A DNA stretch of 64,000 nt from Spirodela intermedia. Lineage: Eukaryota; Streptophyta; Magnoliopsida; Alismatales; Araceae. This document shows positions 22,516 to 38,298 of this stretch, in pieces. Within the stretch, counting starts at the first letter, position 1. Each line of letters opens with the position of its first letter. Position numbers and translations under genes: made by a program. The notes under the pieces were generated by a model. The model worked only from the letters and a program-made list of their open reading frames with translations. It was not told the DNA's origin and ran no database searches. The stretch spans positions 436,501 to 500,500 of the forward strand of contig LR746275.1 in assembly GCA_902729315.2 (NCBI GenBank). The letters run 5' to 3'.

Positions 22516-23570
22516 TCCTTACCGGGTGGGGAAGCGGCGAAAGAGACGGTCGATAACAGGCCCATGTGGGCCGAGACAAAGACCAACCTTAATGGGCCTG
22601 TCCAACATTCCATAGCGCCCAAACTTCAATAATATTCTGGAACGGTTTCTTAAGGTTCCATCACGTGATCTTCTAGATTTCCTGGATTACGATCCCGATC
22701 GTCCGTTCCTGGCTCTTCCGTCAGGGGGAAACGACGACGGTGGGCGAGCCCACCATTCACTATCGAGCCGGTCTGGGCTATTAATGGGCTGGGCCCAGCG
22801 CTTCTCTCTCTTCTCTCCCGCTCCCAGAGCCGATCTCTTCCCACGTGTTAGAATTACAACAGAAGGATCACGATTGAACCGTTCTACTAAATGTCAACTT
22901 TGTCGGGTGTTGCCGGCTTATGCGGCCTACTTTCTATGTTTCTCTCATCATAGCATTTATGGGATTTCGGGGATATGATGTTTAATCCGTTTTCTGTATG
23001 GATCTCGGCGCCCTTGTTGACGTTGACCCGTGCCAACTAATATCGAACAAGAACACCAGCGGCCGCCGACCGAAGGGGCACCGCCGCCGCCGCCAGAGGA
23101 GAAGTTCGGAAGACGTGAGACGACAGCCGACGATGCCCGCCACAGTGGTAATCTTATCACAAGGTGCTGGTGAAATATATATAATTATAATAAAGGCCTG
23201 AAACTTTCCGGAACACATTCCATGATTCGCGGAATCCACATTTTATACCAGTACTGTAATTTCGTCATTATCTTATTTTTTAGGGATCTCAGGACAGAAA
23301 AGCCGCAATGACAGAGACATAGATCGCATTTTTAAAGAATAATCGGGTGGCGAACAAACTAGGACATCTCCACAAACACCGGGGTATCCATGTCACGGCA
23401 CGTGTCGAGGATGCCTTGTGGTCTAAACGAAAGCACAGGTCGGTGGGGAGAGAGAGAAATCAATTGTGGGTCTTTACTTGTAAGGTGCACAACAGTTCAG
23501 ATAGATGAGAGAGAGAGCTGAGATTCTCAGCTCCCATGACATCACACGCCCTTTTGACTGGCGTGAGATA

Positions 23571-23626
<56 letters not shown>

Positions 23627-24778
23627 GTCGTTCCAATGAACGGACACCAGGATTATTATTTTTCAATATGTAATGAAGTTGACATAATATTTTTTCACAA
23701 ATTTTCTTCGTTGAAGGAAAATTGGGAAATTAGCAATTTGCCCAGAAGGTCAACCATGGTTGCAATTAATGTGCTCGACGTCATCCGCTCTCCTTTCCCC
23801 ATCAAACTAGTAATTATATCAAGTCGTCGTCTCCTTCCATTTTAGCCCACATGATATATGCTATAATCAGAAATAAGATTATTTGAGGAATAATTTCCAT
23901 AATAATCAAGGGGATTTTTTCGGTGCAGACTCTTATTACACTACCATTCATAGTGCATTTCTATACAAGCGAAGAAAAATTAGGGACTAAAATCTAATTT
24001 TACGTTGTCCAACTTGCGGATTTACTGGTTTCTAAAATCGGTCCACTTGAACTTTTAATATATAAAGGAGTATGAGTCGATTTTTTTTCTTTTTTTTTAC
24101 TTGAGGGCCCCTGCAAACCGGGACAATCGTGAAAAACCCCTTGTTAGTATCGCTTTACCCCGGTCTCCCTAGAAGCGTTCATCAACTTTCTTTTTCTACC
24201 CTCGTCAGGGAGGTTTTCAGTCCCTTTCTCGAAGGACTAGTAGCGAAGAAATCGATCCGAGTGTTAAAATGAGGGGTTCATCAACAATTAGCCTACTTTT
24301 TAGGGCCCTGGAATCAGAAACTCAAAACATATCCGTGGAAAAACAGGACCGGTTCATTTTTTATTTGGTTATTTTTTTTCCCAATTTACCCCTTGTCTCT
24401 ATCAAGAGAGCGAGTAAAATACGCATGGAAGACAAGAGGTAAATACCAAAATACCCTCATGATATTAGTTAACTAGAGGACAAACGCCCCGAGGACGACA
24501 CCTGTGATTCAAGCCAAGGGGCACGTTGGGCATTCCGAGGCGGTGCGTGCACGCGGCGGTGACTGTATCCTTTTTCTGACCTGTCCTCTTTGCGTGCACA
24601 ACTTTTTGGTGAAAATAAATGTCGGTGATGACACTGGAAGCCGTTTAATTAAATAACTGAAACGTGAGGTAAGGCGCGGAGACGCGGGCGGGAGGAGGGA
24701 GAAGAGTAGCAGAGAACCATTTGCTCTCTCGGAGGAAGCCTCGCCGACCGGTGGCGGAGGAAGAGGAGGTTTCTGTGG
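22516..24778. promoter_or_regulatory. Divergent promoter region between the TruA-like and CIPK genes
   Basis: No gene seen. CACGTG G-box cores occur near 22663 (TCACGTGA), 22840 (CCACGTGT) and 23400 (GCACGTGT). These are candidate bZIP/bHLH or ABA-response sites for either gene. Bases about 22700-23150 are GC-rich and the rest is AT-rich. A long CT run lies at 23574-23623. Confidence 0.45.
23574..23623. repeat. (CT)n microsatellite
   Basis: Uninterrupted CT run of about 50 bases, about 1.15 kb upstream of the CIPK start. Confidence 0.95.
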
Positions 24779-29477
<4,699 letters not shown>

Positions 29478-29542
29478 GTAAATTTTATGCAAGGCAGGTG
29501 ACAGATGCCATGTAAATGTCTGCCCCCGCCGCCCCCCGCCCC

Positions 29543-29545
<3 letters not shown>

Positions 29546-29587
<42 letters not shown>
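29546..29587. repeat. (TC)n microsatellite in the CIPK 3' region
   Basis: TC run just beyond a C-rich stretch, about 70 bases after the kinase stop codon, so probably in the 3' UTR. Confidence 0.9.
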
Positions 29588-29590
<3 letters not shown>

Positions 29591-30741
29591 GGTGTCCGTC
29601 TGCAAACTCCTTCCCCCTCTCTTGCCATCATCCTCTCATGATGTCCCTTGTAATCGAGCTCATAATCAAAGAAAAAAGTTTGCTGCTCTGGCTAGGAGGG
29701 CTGACAGTGGGCATAGTCTCTCAAATGGAAGGGGAAGGCTCGTAGTTGATACAATAAAAAAACAAATGCAGAAATAAAGCGTGCTTAGTTAAACACTTAA
29801 GAGGGTGTTCTTTCTTACCTTAGCTGCCCCGCTTCGACATGCATAAAGAGTAAAAAAAAAAAAAAAAAGATGACTTGAACCAAGGCACTACCTCGCCTGA
29901 TTTCTACCATTAGTAGCTGCTCGGGTCTGAAATCATGGCTGGGCTAAGATCCATGACTCCGCTAAAAAACTGGCATAAACAGAAGGCTGAACCCCGAGCA
30001 GCACGATCAGAAGAGTCCCACGAGACATTATTTCTTTCTCTAGGGAACAAAATTCCTTGGAGAGTACGGATATCTCGACACCCCGAGCACAAGGAATTGC
30101 AAAAAAAGAACGAATGTCTGCCACTCTGGCAGATGGGGGAAATATCAATAGAAATTGGTTAAACATACAAAATAAAGGAATGCAGCCCTCAAGATAGGAC
30201 AAATTAAAACTAATATATCTTGTGATGAGATGATGAACCAAGGAGGCGGTGAGGAATATGACGGGGGCTGTCGGGATCTGAACAATATCCATCCAAAGCG
30301 CATATAAATAGAAATTTTGTATTTGTTCATCCAATCTGTAGTCGAACTTGACATAGAAAAAAGAAAAAAGGAAGAACCCATTCTTCGAATGACTGCACCC
30401 GAGAGGCCAAGCCCTGAGGATCAAAACTCACCGAGTTAATTAGAATATTATTCTCAATTTCTATGTCCTTAGTACGCAAAACTTCTGAAAGGAAGGCATG
30501 GAAAATCATATTCTCGTTTGTACTCACTGGGGTCAGGAGAGTGCCTCTTCGTCACATCTTGAGTAACCACTGTATTATTCAGTGAGACGAGCAAACTAAT
30601 GTGTGAATTATCGAGTAGTTGTCTAAATGAGATGAGCAACGCTAATCTCTCTGTGGTTTACACGCGCAAGGAATTGGGTTAGAACTGTTGCAAGCGATTT
30701 TTAGCCTAAAGATGAAACTGTGTTCTCTTACCCCAGACATA

Positions 30742-30761
30742 CATGCATGCATGCATGCATA
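30742..30761. promoter_or_regulatory. CATG/GCAT tandem array (RY-like)
   Basis: CATGCATGCATGCATGCATA contains overlapping CATGCA cores, the RY motif recognised by B3-domain factors, about 580 bases upstream of the PIP2 start. A simple repeat could produce this by chance. Confidence 0.3.
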
Positions 30762-31265
30762 CGATGAGGTCGTTATCTTATTTGAATTATTTCAAAATCC
30801 GATGTTAATTATTGGAATCTTAGTCAGAATAATTTTTATGGAATGTTAAATGGGTTGGAATTGTTAGATATACATATACAGAATTGTTTCAATGAATTGA
30901 TGCATACGATGTTTCCCGAGCAGCGACTGGAATTCGTCTAGAAATATTTTAGTAAATATTAGTTTATGTGATGGTTTTCCTGATGGCATTGTCTCGGACA
31001 TGTCATTTCTTATTGCACAAACATGATATTTTCTTAGATAAAAAATGAAGATATTGAGGTGATGATAATTCATCCTTCCAACTTATGATAGATAAAATGC
31101 AAAAAATGGGAACTACAGGGTTGATGAGTACCCTTCAAGAGTAGCCATCAAGGGAAAAAAGTGTGATTGCCGTGGTCCTCGTTTACCACGCCGGCAAGAG
31201 GAGACCAGCTGTCTTGATACTCACTGATGGAGAACCACCGGAAAGCGCAGGAAGAGGCCGCCGTC

Positions 31266-31271
31266 TATAAA
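31266..31271 (+). promoter_or_regulatory. TATA box of the PIP2 gene
   Basis: TATAAA lies 73 bases before the ATG at 31339, a normal plant spacing with transcription starting near 31295-31300. Confidence 0.5.
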
Positions 31272-31338
31272 CAGAAGGGTTGGAGACGGCGGGAAGTGGG
31301 GGGGGGGGGGGAGAGTGCGTGAAAGGATTCGAGAGAGA

Positions 31339-32394
31339 ATGACGAAGGCAGACGGAGTGGACTACGTTGATCCTCCGGCAGCGCCTCTGCTGGACCTGGC
31401 AGAACTGCGGAGATGGTCTTTCTACAGGGCAGTTATTGCCGAGTTCATGGCCACTCTCCTCTTCCTCTACGTCGCCGTGGCCACCGTGATTGGGCAGCTG
31501 AAGCAGGAAAACAAGTGCGACGGCGTAGGAACCCTCGGCATCGCCTGGGCCTTCGGCGGGATGATCTTCGTCCTCGTGTACTCATTACATATATCTAACT
31601 CAAACCTTTGGAGCAGGTGGCCACATAAACCCCGCAGTGACGTTCGGGATGTTTCTTGCAAGGAAGTTGTCCCTGGTGAGGGCAGTCAGCTATGCGGTGG
31701 CCCAGTGCCTGGGAGCAGTGTGTGGGGCTGGGCTTGCAAAGTCCATCATGAAACGCCCCTACAACTCGTTGGGCGGCGGCGCTAACCTCGTCCAGCCTGG
31801 GTACTCCACGGGCACCGCTCTCGGCGCCGAGATCGTTGGTACCTTTCTCCTCGTTTACACCGTTTTCTCCGCCACCGACCCCAAGCGCAAGGCCCGAGAC
31901 TCCCATGTCCCGGTAAACAAATACGCAGACCTCTCCCTTCACATCTTCCAGAGTTAAGCTGCTTGATCTTCTTAGGACGAATCACACTGAATATCTCTCT
32001 CTCTCACTCTCTCTCTCTCTCTCCCCCAACCCCTCTCCCTCTCTCGGCGTTTCAGGTGCTAGCGCCACTGCCCATAGGGTTCGCCGTCTTCTTAGCGCAT
32101 CTGGCCACTATCCCCATCACCGGCACAGGGATCAACCCCGCTCGTAGCTTCGGTACCGCCGTCATCTACAACCAGAAGGCAGCGTGGGACGACCAGGTAA
32201 TAATATAAACTTTATTACTGTTTGTCTCTTCCAAAGCCGTTTGACGAGAAGTTTCCTCTCCTTCCTCTGCCTGGGTTTAGTGGATATTCTGGATAGGTCC
32301 CTTGACCGGGGCGGCGATTGCGGCTGGCTACCACCAGTATGTCCTTCGAGCTTTGGCCATGAAGGCACTGTCATCGCTAAGGAGCACCACCTAG
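31339..32394 (+). pseudogene. PIP2: PIP2-type aquaporin with exon 1/intron 1 border deleted
   Basis: Exon 1 31339-31581, then 35 non-coding bases, exon 2 31617-31912, exon 3 32056-32196, exon 4 32281-32394. The product would be a plasma-membrane water channel. Motifs seen: [20 protein letters not shown] and [18 protein letters not shown] (helix 1), GGHINPAV (first NPA), ARKLSLVRA (loop-B phosphosite region), [39 protein letters not shown] (second NPA with selectivity-filter His, Thr and Arg) and the C-terminal ALSSLRSTT. Family proteins read V-Y-C-T-A-G-I-S-G-G-H. Here exon 1 stops at VLVY, and residues equivalent to CTAGIS, the donor and most of intron 1 are gone, leaving an intron 3' end (TTTGGAGCAG). 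No donor in the correct phase remains, and read-through shifts frame, stopping after about 150 codons. The other borders are intact, so the break looks recent. An upstream in-frame ATG at 31315 is less family-like. Confidence 0.88.
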
Positions 32395-34234
32395 AACGCC
32401 CGATTGTATACACTTTTCCTTCTCGTCGGAGTGGTTTCGAAGGGTGGGTGATCCCGCCAATAGACTGTGATTGTTCGCCGTTTGTACTGCTAAGTACCCG
32501 ATGATCGCCTGCTGTGATTTGTGTCTTATTTGCATGTTGTAGATTCCCCCCTTTTTATTCATGCACAATTGGTTTTGAGGATCTTGTAAGATGATGAATC
32601 ATGGTAAACAAGTGTTCGACTGTTGAAGTAACATCACCCTTTCTCTCCCTCTCTCTCTCTCTCTCACTCTCCGTAGGCATCATTGAGATCAATATTATCC
32701 TTCTTCTACAAAAATAAAGGAATAAGACCCACTCAGGGAATATGGTCTTAGAGCTTGGAATTTAAAATTCTTTTCTACCCAAGCCTGAGTTTCTGATTAG
32801 TTGTTAGGTTCTAGTGATTATCGTTTTCAGGGGCTCACTATCAAGGAATATATAAATTGCAGTTAACATTAATAAGAAATTGCAAACCTAGCATGAAAAA
32901 TTCTCTCATGTTATGAAAGAATGGAGAATCATTCAGAAAATCAGAAAGTTAGAGAATAATGAAGAGGGTACCTATTATCGATATGAGGGTTGGGAAGAAA
33001 AATTGTTGCTAGCATGAAGAGTGAACCCTATACTTTCTAAAATGATACTTGCATTATTGCAACAATCACATTATGTAAAATAGTAAGTAGGAACGGCTAT
33101 GAATCTATTGGTTTTTCTAGCCACTGAAGGAGTAGCTTTTTTAAAATGCATAGCAAGTCTCTAGCTATAAAACATTAAAGAGAAGACTATGGAACCTCAA
33201 CAAACCAACAATTATAAGACCTAAAAGGATCTCTTGCTCAAGCTCACAAATTAATGTTAGGGAAATTTCCCGACTATGTTAGCTCTCATATTGCATCACA
33301 AGATCTCTCCCATGACTATCCAAGATGTTCTACATCTTAATTTCAAATATTTTGGCCTAAAAAAGCCTTTTATTTAGTAGGGTTTGTGAATGTATAATGT
33401 TGTGTGACATTTTCTAAACCACAAATCATAATACGTTTAAGTCATGCTTATTGATATTTATTGGACATCTTGAAATAGTGAAATAGGTCAAGGTTGAGCA
33501 AACCATTGATGCCTTTGGTTTTGATAATTACAAGTGAAAATTTATTGATATTAAATTACTTAATATTGATGGTTATTTTATATGTCACTAATATGTTTCA
33601 AATATTCAATACATTCAACATGGTAATTTATGAAATACCTTTAGAGATTTTACGATCATGTCACCAACAATCAAATCTAAGGTATTAATCCTTGAGATTG
33701 AATGATTATTAACACTAAGAACATTTGATCAACAAAGAATGTCAGCTAAAGAATAATCTTCAAATGAAAGGTTGTGTATGATTAAATAGGTACAAGCAAA
33801 TAATATAAATCATCTTAAAATTTATTACATATTTTAGTAACTATATTATAACATATTTATATTTTAAAGTAATAATAGACAGGTTTCTTAAGTTCTCACA
33901 TGAATTATGTCATCAAGAAAATGAAAAAATGAAAGATATATTCAAGTTTCAAATAGAGCATGCCAATGATGATGTTAAAGCTAGATTTATGTGTTTTAAT
34001 GGGTTTTATTATTTTATTTTATTTTATTAACTTGTAGAATAAATATAAGATATTTTGTTAATTTTAGAATTCCAAAGTTAAAATACTTAGCATAATTTTA
34101 GATTATTTTAAAATATAAAAGATAAAAAATATTCCATCCATTGGCAAGCTAGCAATCAGTAGCTGACCTAGAGGGGTGCTACAGTTGAGTGGGTAGACCT
34201 AGACCAAGGGAGCCATAAGCTGAGCTCAAGTGGC
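32395..34234. other. AT-rich intergenic DNA with decayed repeat
   Basis: No gene recognised. Around 33500 the phrase 'ggttttgataattacaa' resembles the 'tttgatgatgacaaa' phrases near 60540 and 6815, which suggests remnants of one dispersed element family. Confidence 0.4.
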
Positions 34235-34384
34235 AAAGGACTCACTTTGCACACGTGTGTGTCATTCTCTTTCCACATCCCAATGGTCAATCAGCCATGG
34301 GACAAGGAGCACCTGTACACACATGTGCATGAGAAGGTAGATCATCTTTTTGTCTTCTCCCAAGATGGTTTTAGGTATTATTTT
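34235..34384 (+). repeat. LTR fragment of the gag-only family, inverted
   Basis: Bases about 34235-34350 align in inverse orientation with the middle of the LTR at 46380-46480 (shared phrases such as 'ctttccacatc', 'ggacaagga', 'gtacacacatgtgc'). It is therefore a rearranged piece of the same LTR, on the opposite strand to the adjoining element. Confidence 0.55.
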
Positions 34385-34431
34385 ATTTCGAGAGAAGGGA
34401 TCTTTGTTGAGAGATCCCTTCTCTCGAAATA
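34384..34431. repeat. Perfect 20-bp inverted repeat (hairpin) at a retroelement edge
   Basis: Arms 34384-34403 and 34412-34431 are perfect reverse complements (left arm begins TATTTCGAGAGAAGGGATC) with an 8-base loop. It lies where an inverted LTR fragment meets the interior of element 1. The arm sequence resembles the 'aagtcccttctcttgcg' stretch of the LTR and its complement, so this is probably a fold-back junction. Confidence 0.85.
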
Positions 34432-34855
34432 TTGATTTATATTCAGCTTAAATATTGACAAACTTCTTACTAGTCCCTTAGCAATGGAATTACGAAAATA
34501 AAAATTTATAAATCTCAAACATCATATTTCAATACAGAAAAAAAATAAAATTAGAAATAATGTACCTTTAGACACTTTGGATTCTTATATCAAGTATTTA
34601 AGAATGATGTCAAGCACTTAAATGTTTAAACACTCCTTAGAATAACAATCTAGACTTCACTTCTTCTATTCACATCTTTATCACTTCTTCACTCATAGAT
34701 GTATTTACAAATTATTCCAATTATCAATACTCATCCAAAAATAATAGTGATCCTACATTTCCCTTTTTCTATGGCTTGATTTTTGAAATTTACACTATAT
34801 TTCTTCTTTTATATATATATATAGTAAATAAATAGCTTTTCTTGTAGACAAATTT

Positions 34856-35170
34856 TGACAAAAAGAATGATGTCTCAGATCCTTTATGTGTACTCTTCAT
34901 TTTCAGGACTTTCACTTTATCTACTTATTTTGCAACAAGTGTTTTTCTATGCATGATTTTCGACAATGAGAATGATGTCTCACACCCTCCATATGTACTC
35001 TTCATTTTCAGGGCTTTCACTTTATCTACTTATTTTGCAGTAAGTGTTTTTCTATGTACGATTTTCGACAATGAGAATGATGCCTCACACCCTCCATGTG
35101 TACTCTTTGTTTTTAGATTTTTCACATTGCTTTCTCTTTTTTTTTTCAAAATAAGTGATTTCTCCTCACA
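34856..35170. repeat. 105-bp direct repeat, three imperfect copies
   Basis: The (T/C)GACAAxxAGAATGATG core begins at 34856, 34961 and 35066, period 105. Each unit continues with 'tgtactctt' and a pyrimidine-rich tail. Element 2 has two such units near 48970 and 49077, so the array belongs to the family's 3' region. The third unit forms the left edge of the 3.23-kb triplication. Confidence 0.8.
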
Positions 35171-38100
35171 AGTCCTATAGATTAGGGGGCAAAAATCTCT
35201 ATTAAATTCAAATCATCATTCAAATTTTCACATCAAGTAAATACTATTCATAAAGATCATGAAGTAAAATTTGTAAAATCAAATCCATATTATCTATCAT
35301 GTATCCAAAGAGTATTTCAATATTTCATACTACTAAATCATTCTTTTGACTCAATAATACTCTTCCTAGTATCTTTTGGTATCAATCAATTTAATTGATT
35401 TAATTTTTCATGCATGCAATATGATGTAAGAAATTTGTAAATTAGATAATTCTGACAGTTCTATTTTCTATTTTCAGTTCTATTTTTAGCAGTAATAAAT
35501 TTGTTAAAAATAAATCAAAACTATCCTCTTTATAGTTGTAATTTCGAATTTTAGTAATATATGTCTAGGGGATTGAAATGTGAGAAAAGGGTCTCTAGAA
35601 TTTTAAATTTCAAGCTATTTTTTTCTGTTGTTTTTGACAATCTATTGTGAGAAAATAAATGTTACAGTTTTTCTGAATTTTATTTTATTTTTATTTTTTT
35701 AGTTACTATTCTAAGTTGAATAAAATGCAAACACATGTTCTTAATCATCTTACAACATAAGTTAAAAATGAATACTTCACCTCCCAACTTAAAAATGACA
35801 TTGTCCTCAATGACACAGATCGAAACAAAATATACAAAAAATATAATTTTTAAGTGAAGCATGTATATGTGCAAAATTAAGCATTAAAATTATTTTCATA
35901 AATGATAAAGCTTAGAAAGACATCACCTCAACCTTATTTTTAATTTTTCACTTCATCTTACACTCCTCTTGCACCTTTTCGAAAAAATAAAATAGAAACA
36001 AGTACTACAAAATTCTAAGAAAAATAGAGTTTTAAAAAAATCAAACAGAATGAAATAAAAATCATGGGTTACCTCCCATATAGCGCTGAATTTAATGTCT
36101 TCAGTTGGACAGTTGGCCATCAAAATATATTTGTATCCCAAAGTAAGTTTCATGATATTCTTTTTTAGATTTAGCATAAATTCATATACTTCATTTATAT
36201 ACCTTGACATACTTTCAACCAAATAAAAATGGAAATTAATAAAATTTTCCCAAAAATAATATTTCCATTTTGAAAAGAATATTTCCTTATTTCTATCTTG
36301 TTTTGTAAGGCTCTCATTCATTAATAAATAATTTATATTAATCTAAATTTTTTTCATCTAAATTGATATCTCTAATTCTTCCATTCATCTATTTCTTAAT
36401 GTCTTCTTTTATCTGTATAATCTTCCCCAGCTCCATTTTATCTTCCATACATATTTGTTCAATTTGCGAGGAGTGAAATATTTCAAGCTTAGAAATAATT
36501 CTAATGGGCTGTGGATTTTGAAGGATGGAATGATTGTCTTCTTTAATCTCAGATCTAATGAATTTAGTAAAATTTAAATTTTCTCCTCCAAAATTATCTC
36601 TATATTCATATCTATTATTTTCGTTTCTCCCCATTAATTGAATCAACTCTTTTTTAGCTTTTCGTTTCTCAACTCATCAAATTTTTCATCTTCCCAAGAG
36701 CTATCTTTTAATTTCTATATATGATATACATCATCATCCTTACTATCAACATCCATGGCTGTAAAATTATGATTATATTTATTAATTTCATCTCCTACAT
36801 CTCCCAAATCAACTAATTTTTCATCACTTGAAATATGTTTTTCTTCATTTCTGTCCTTACTCCCTAAAATTTGGATGATTTTTCCATTATCAATTATTGT
36901 TTTTTCATCTAAGGGCTCTTTCTCCTCATCATCCTCACTATATTCATTCATCAATTGTGAATAATAAATGATTTTATTCAAATTTTTTGCTATTATTTTT
37001 GGCCTTAATATTCTTATTTACTTCTAATGGATCATCGATTTCTTCTAATAGTTGGAAATAAGGATCAAGTAAAATATTCTCACTCAATATATTCACTGTC
37101 CTAACATTTTCATTTTGTGAGTTTTTTTCCTAGATTCATACTATTAGACTCTCCTTGCTGAAATCCTATTGTGGGGCGGTTCCCTAGATGTTTTATAGGC
37201 TGACTAGGTAGTTGTCCCTCTTCTCTCTTATTCTCAAGAGTTTCTATAATTTATTTTTGGTGTAGCATCATTTGATTCATAGTTTGTTGTATCATTTAGC
37301 TCATTTGCTGCATCATTTCCATAGCATTAGGTTAGATTTGAGAGGACTGATTTTTTTGAAAGCTATATTCCTATTTTGGACGAAATTCAAAATTTGAATT
37401 GGATCTAAGTGCTTATGGAGTTTGAATATTATTTGAGTTTCTCTACAAAAAATTATTTCCCAAATTAGGATTATAAGAATTAAAAAAATATTCTCTATTT
37501 TTACTAAAATCGTGGGGTACCTGTACTTGTTCTTGCCTATGATGATATTGAAATTTAAAATGATCATTTTCACCATACATAGGACCTGTATTATTTGAAT
37601 TAAATTGAGGGTTAAGAGACTTTCTAATATTGTCAATAAGTAAATCAAGTTTTTTTAATCTTTGATTAATTTTATTAACTTCATTTCTAAATTTAGAATC
37701 ATCATCATGATGTAATTCAAAAATTCTTCTCTTCTTATCCCTGTTATATAATTCGAAAGAGACGATCTCTAGAATTTTCACTTAAATTCTCATAAAGACT
37801 ATAAATCTCATCAGGGGTTTTCTCTATAAAAGCTCCTCCACATATAAAATCAACTATATTTCTATGTTGTTCTAATAATACATCATAAAAAATTCTATTG
37901 TGTTGCCACTTGGGTATAGCATGATGAGGACACTTTCTAAGTAAATTTTTGAATGTTTCTCATGTCTCATGTAAAGTTTTTCCTAGTCTTTGAGAAAAAC
38001 TCCACATATATTTTCTCATATTTTGAGTTTTTCCTAAGGGATAAATTTTTTGAAAAAAAGCCTATTCTATGTCTTTCTTGCTAGTTAATTCTCTATCTAA

Positions 38101-38298
38101 TATGGATAGCCAATGACTAGTTTTGTCCCTAAGTGTATGAGGAAATAATTTCATCTTAATAATTTCTAATGTAACTTGAGGGAGATTAACTAAATCACAG
38201 ACCATATGAAATTTTTCTAGGTGCTGATGAGGTTACTCTAAAGGCAATCTATGAAAATTAGGGAGCATTTGAAAAATTTCTAGATTTATTTCGAATTT
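35067..38298 (-). repeat. Tandem unit 1 of 3 (3232 bp)
   Basis: Begins GACAATGAGAATGATGCC. Spans the element 3' region and most of gag, lacking only the N-terminal residues of gag. At three diagnostic spots (36464-36469, about 36901, about 37125) it agrees with unit 3 and differs from unit 2. Confidence 0.95.
37308..38298 (-). pseudogene. gag copy in tandem unit 1, N-terminally truncated
   Basis: As in unit 2, with the same internal stops. It cannot make gag. Confidence 0.75.

Larger units (their letters stand above)
29478..31265. other. CIPK 3' region and PIP2 upstream region
   Basis: Contains a CT run, an A-rich tract near 29852-29870, an unassigned minus-strand open frame of 163 codons (29933-30424, no domain recognised) and a CATGCA array. 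AT-rich overall. Confidence 0.5.

Noticed and set aside
31315-31785. 156-codon open frame read as a complete small protein
   Set aside because: Its first part is PIP2 exon 1 and its end is an out-of-frame reading of exon 2 caused by the deletion, not a separate gene.
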